Below are positions 63,794 to 64,000 of a stretch of DNA of 64,000 nt, in pieces. The stretch comes from SAR324 cluster bacterium (GTDB lineage Bacteria; SAR324; NAC60-12). The notes under the pieces were generated by a model that saw only the letters and a list, made by a program, of their open reading frames with translations, was not told the DNA's origin and made no database searches. The stretch's first letter is position 1, and the number at the start of each line of letters is the position of its first letter. The position numbers and the translations under genes were made by a program. Where the stretch lies: assembly GCA_028281495.1 (NCBI GenBank), contig JANQJU010000006.1, positions 39,241 through 103,240 of the forward strand, in the 5' to 3' direction.

Positions 63794-64000
63794 ATGAACG
63801 CTGCCACAATTTCGCACTATGCCTCGTTGGAAGGCATGGCGTTGTATTTTAAGGAAAAAAAAAATGCTTTGTTGAAATTCCACCCGGGGTTTGGTTTGAG
63901 GGAGATTTCACCATAGAGGCGTGGGTTTACGTGCCTCATCAGTTTTCTCGTTGGAGCAGCATCATCGACTTTGGGAATGGATCTCACCATGACAATGTCG
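63794..64000 (+). CDS. Start of a LamG-type protein with an apparent frameshift (partial)
   Basis: ATG 63794 has GGAG seven bases upstream and reads MNAATISHYASLEGMALYFKE. At an A10 tract (63855-63864) the frame changes: in the next frame the text is CFVEIPPGVWFEGDFTIEAW then WSSIIDFGNGSHHDN, the classical opening of a concanavalin-A/LamG domain. One extra A would join the two parts into ALYFKEKKKCFVEIPPG. The gene runs off the window. A sequencing error, phase variation or transcript slippage could each explain it. Confidence 0.6.

Noticed and set aside
63468..63809. 113-codon minus-strand frame next to the Cys-containing hypothetical gene
   Set aside because: It overlaps the start of the well-supported 62936-63508 gene by about 40 bases and the start of the divergent LamG-type gene. 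It has no clear ribosome site and no recognised domain. It could be real but the support is too weak.

Overview
The window looks like the chromosome of a Gram-negative, probably Pseudomonadota-like, facultatively denitrifying bacterium. It carries a lipoprotein, periplasmic copper and c-type cytochrome enzymes, a membrane chemoreceptor and Crp/Fnr-type control. I cannot place it to genus from the sequence alone.

Bases 1655 to about 36000 hold a long minus-strand phage-tail module. In transcription order (right to left) it has: a small Com-like RNA-binding zinc ribbon, found only as a 53-codon ORF at 35737-35898; a 1048-residue protein with repeated peptidoglycan-binding-like modules and an M15-like C-terminus; a tail-terminator-like protein; a small linker-type protein; a tail tube protein; an overlapping gene pair joined by a GGGAAAC -1 slippery heptamer (the lambda G/GT arrangement); a 1968-residue tape measure protein; a hub-like protein; an FCCH-domain protein; a small structural protein; and seven consecutive 752-760 residue Kelch-type double-propeller fibre paralogues. 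A coiled-coil protein follows. No terminase, portal, capsid, sheath, integrase or holin was recognised. Bases before the module (36 kb onward) are cellular genes, so no head genes precede it in the window, although some could lie left of base 1. The simplest reading is a stand-alone non-contractile tail (F-tailocin-like or another domesticated device) or the tail half of a prophage. Two leader regions in the module share a terminator-like hairpin (GGGCCAAA arm plus U tract) and a 14-nt box, and each follows a near-consensus sigma70 promoter. One promoter contains a perfect 20-bp palindrome. This points to a common control circuit, possibly involving the Com-like protein.

Bases 36357-50345 are mixed cellular genes: a receiver-GAF-ATPase signalling protein divergent from the tail module, an SRAP protein, an Rpn-type nuclease with an in-frame 24-bp VNTR, a P-loop kinase-like protein, a chemoreceptor, a PhnD-like binding protein, a divergent HxlR/thioredoxin pair, a TIR-domain protein, a GNAT, a lipoprotein and a nucleotidyltransferase. 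Between the TIR and GNAT genes is an ArsC-family gene with an in-frame TGA at codon 12 followed by a SECIS-like hairpin. It is most likely a selenoprotein and would be missed by ordinary gene calling.

Bases 50336-59064 are a nitrite/NO respiration cluster. A DNR/NnrR-type regulator is divergent from nirK, an NTF2-like secreted protein, a SCO-PCuAC copper-chaperone fusion, a dihaem norC, norB, norQ and norD. A TTGAC-N4-GTCAA box lies in the divergent promoter. NirK makes NO from nitrite, NorCB reduces NO to N2O, NorQ/NorD mature NorCB, and the SCO-PCuAC protein probably delivers copper.

Bases 59065-64000 hold small secreted or unknown proteins, an SRPBCC-like protein, a secreted alpha/beta hydrolase, an AraC regulator, a hypothetical protein, and the start of a LamG-type gene with an apparent frameshift at an A10 tract. 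No tRNA, rRNA, CRISPR array or insertion sequence was recognised.
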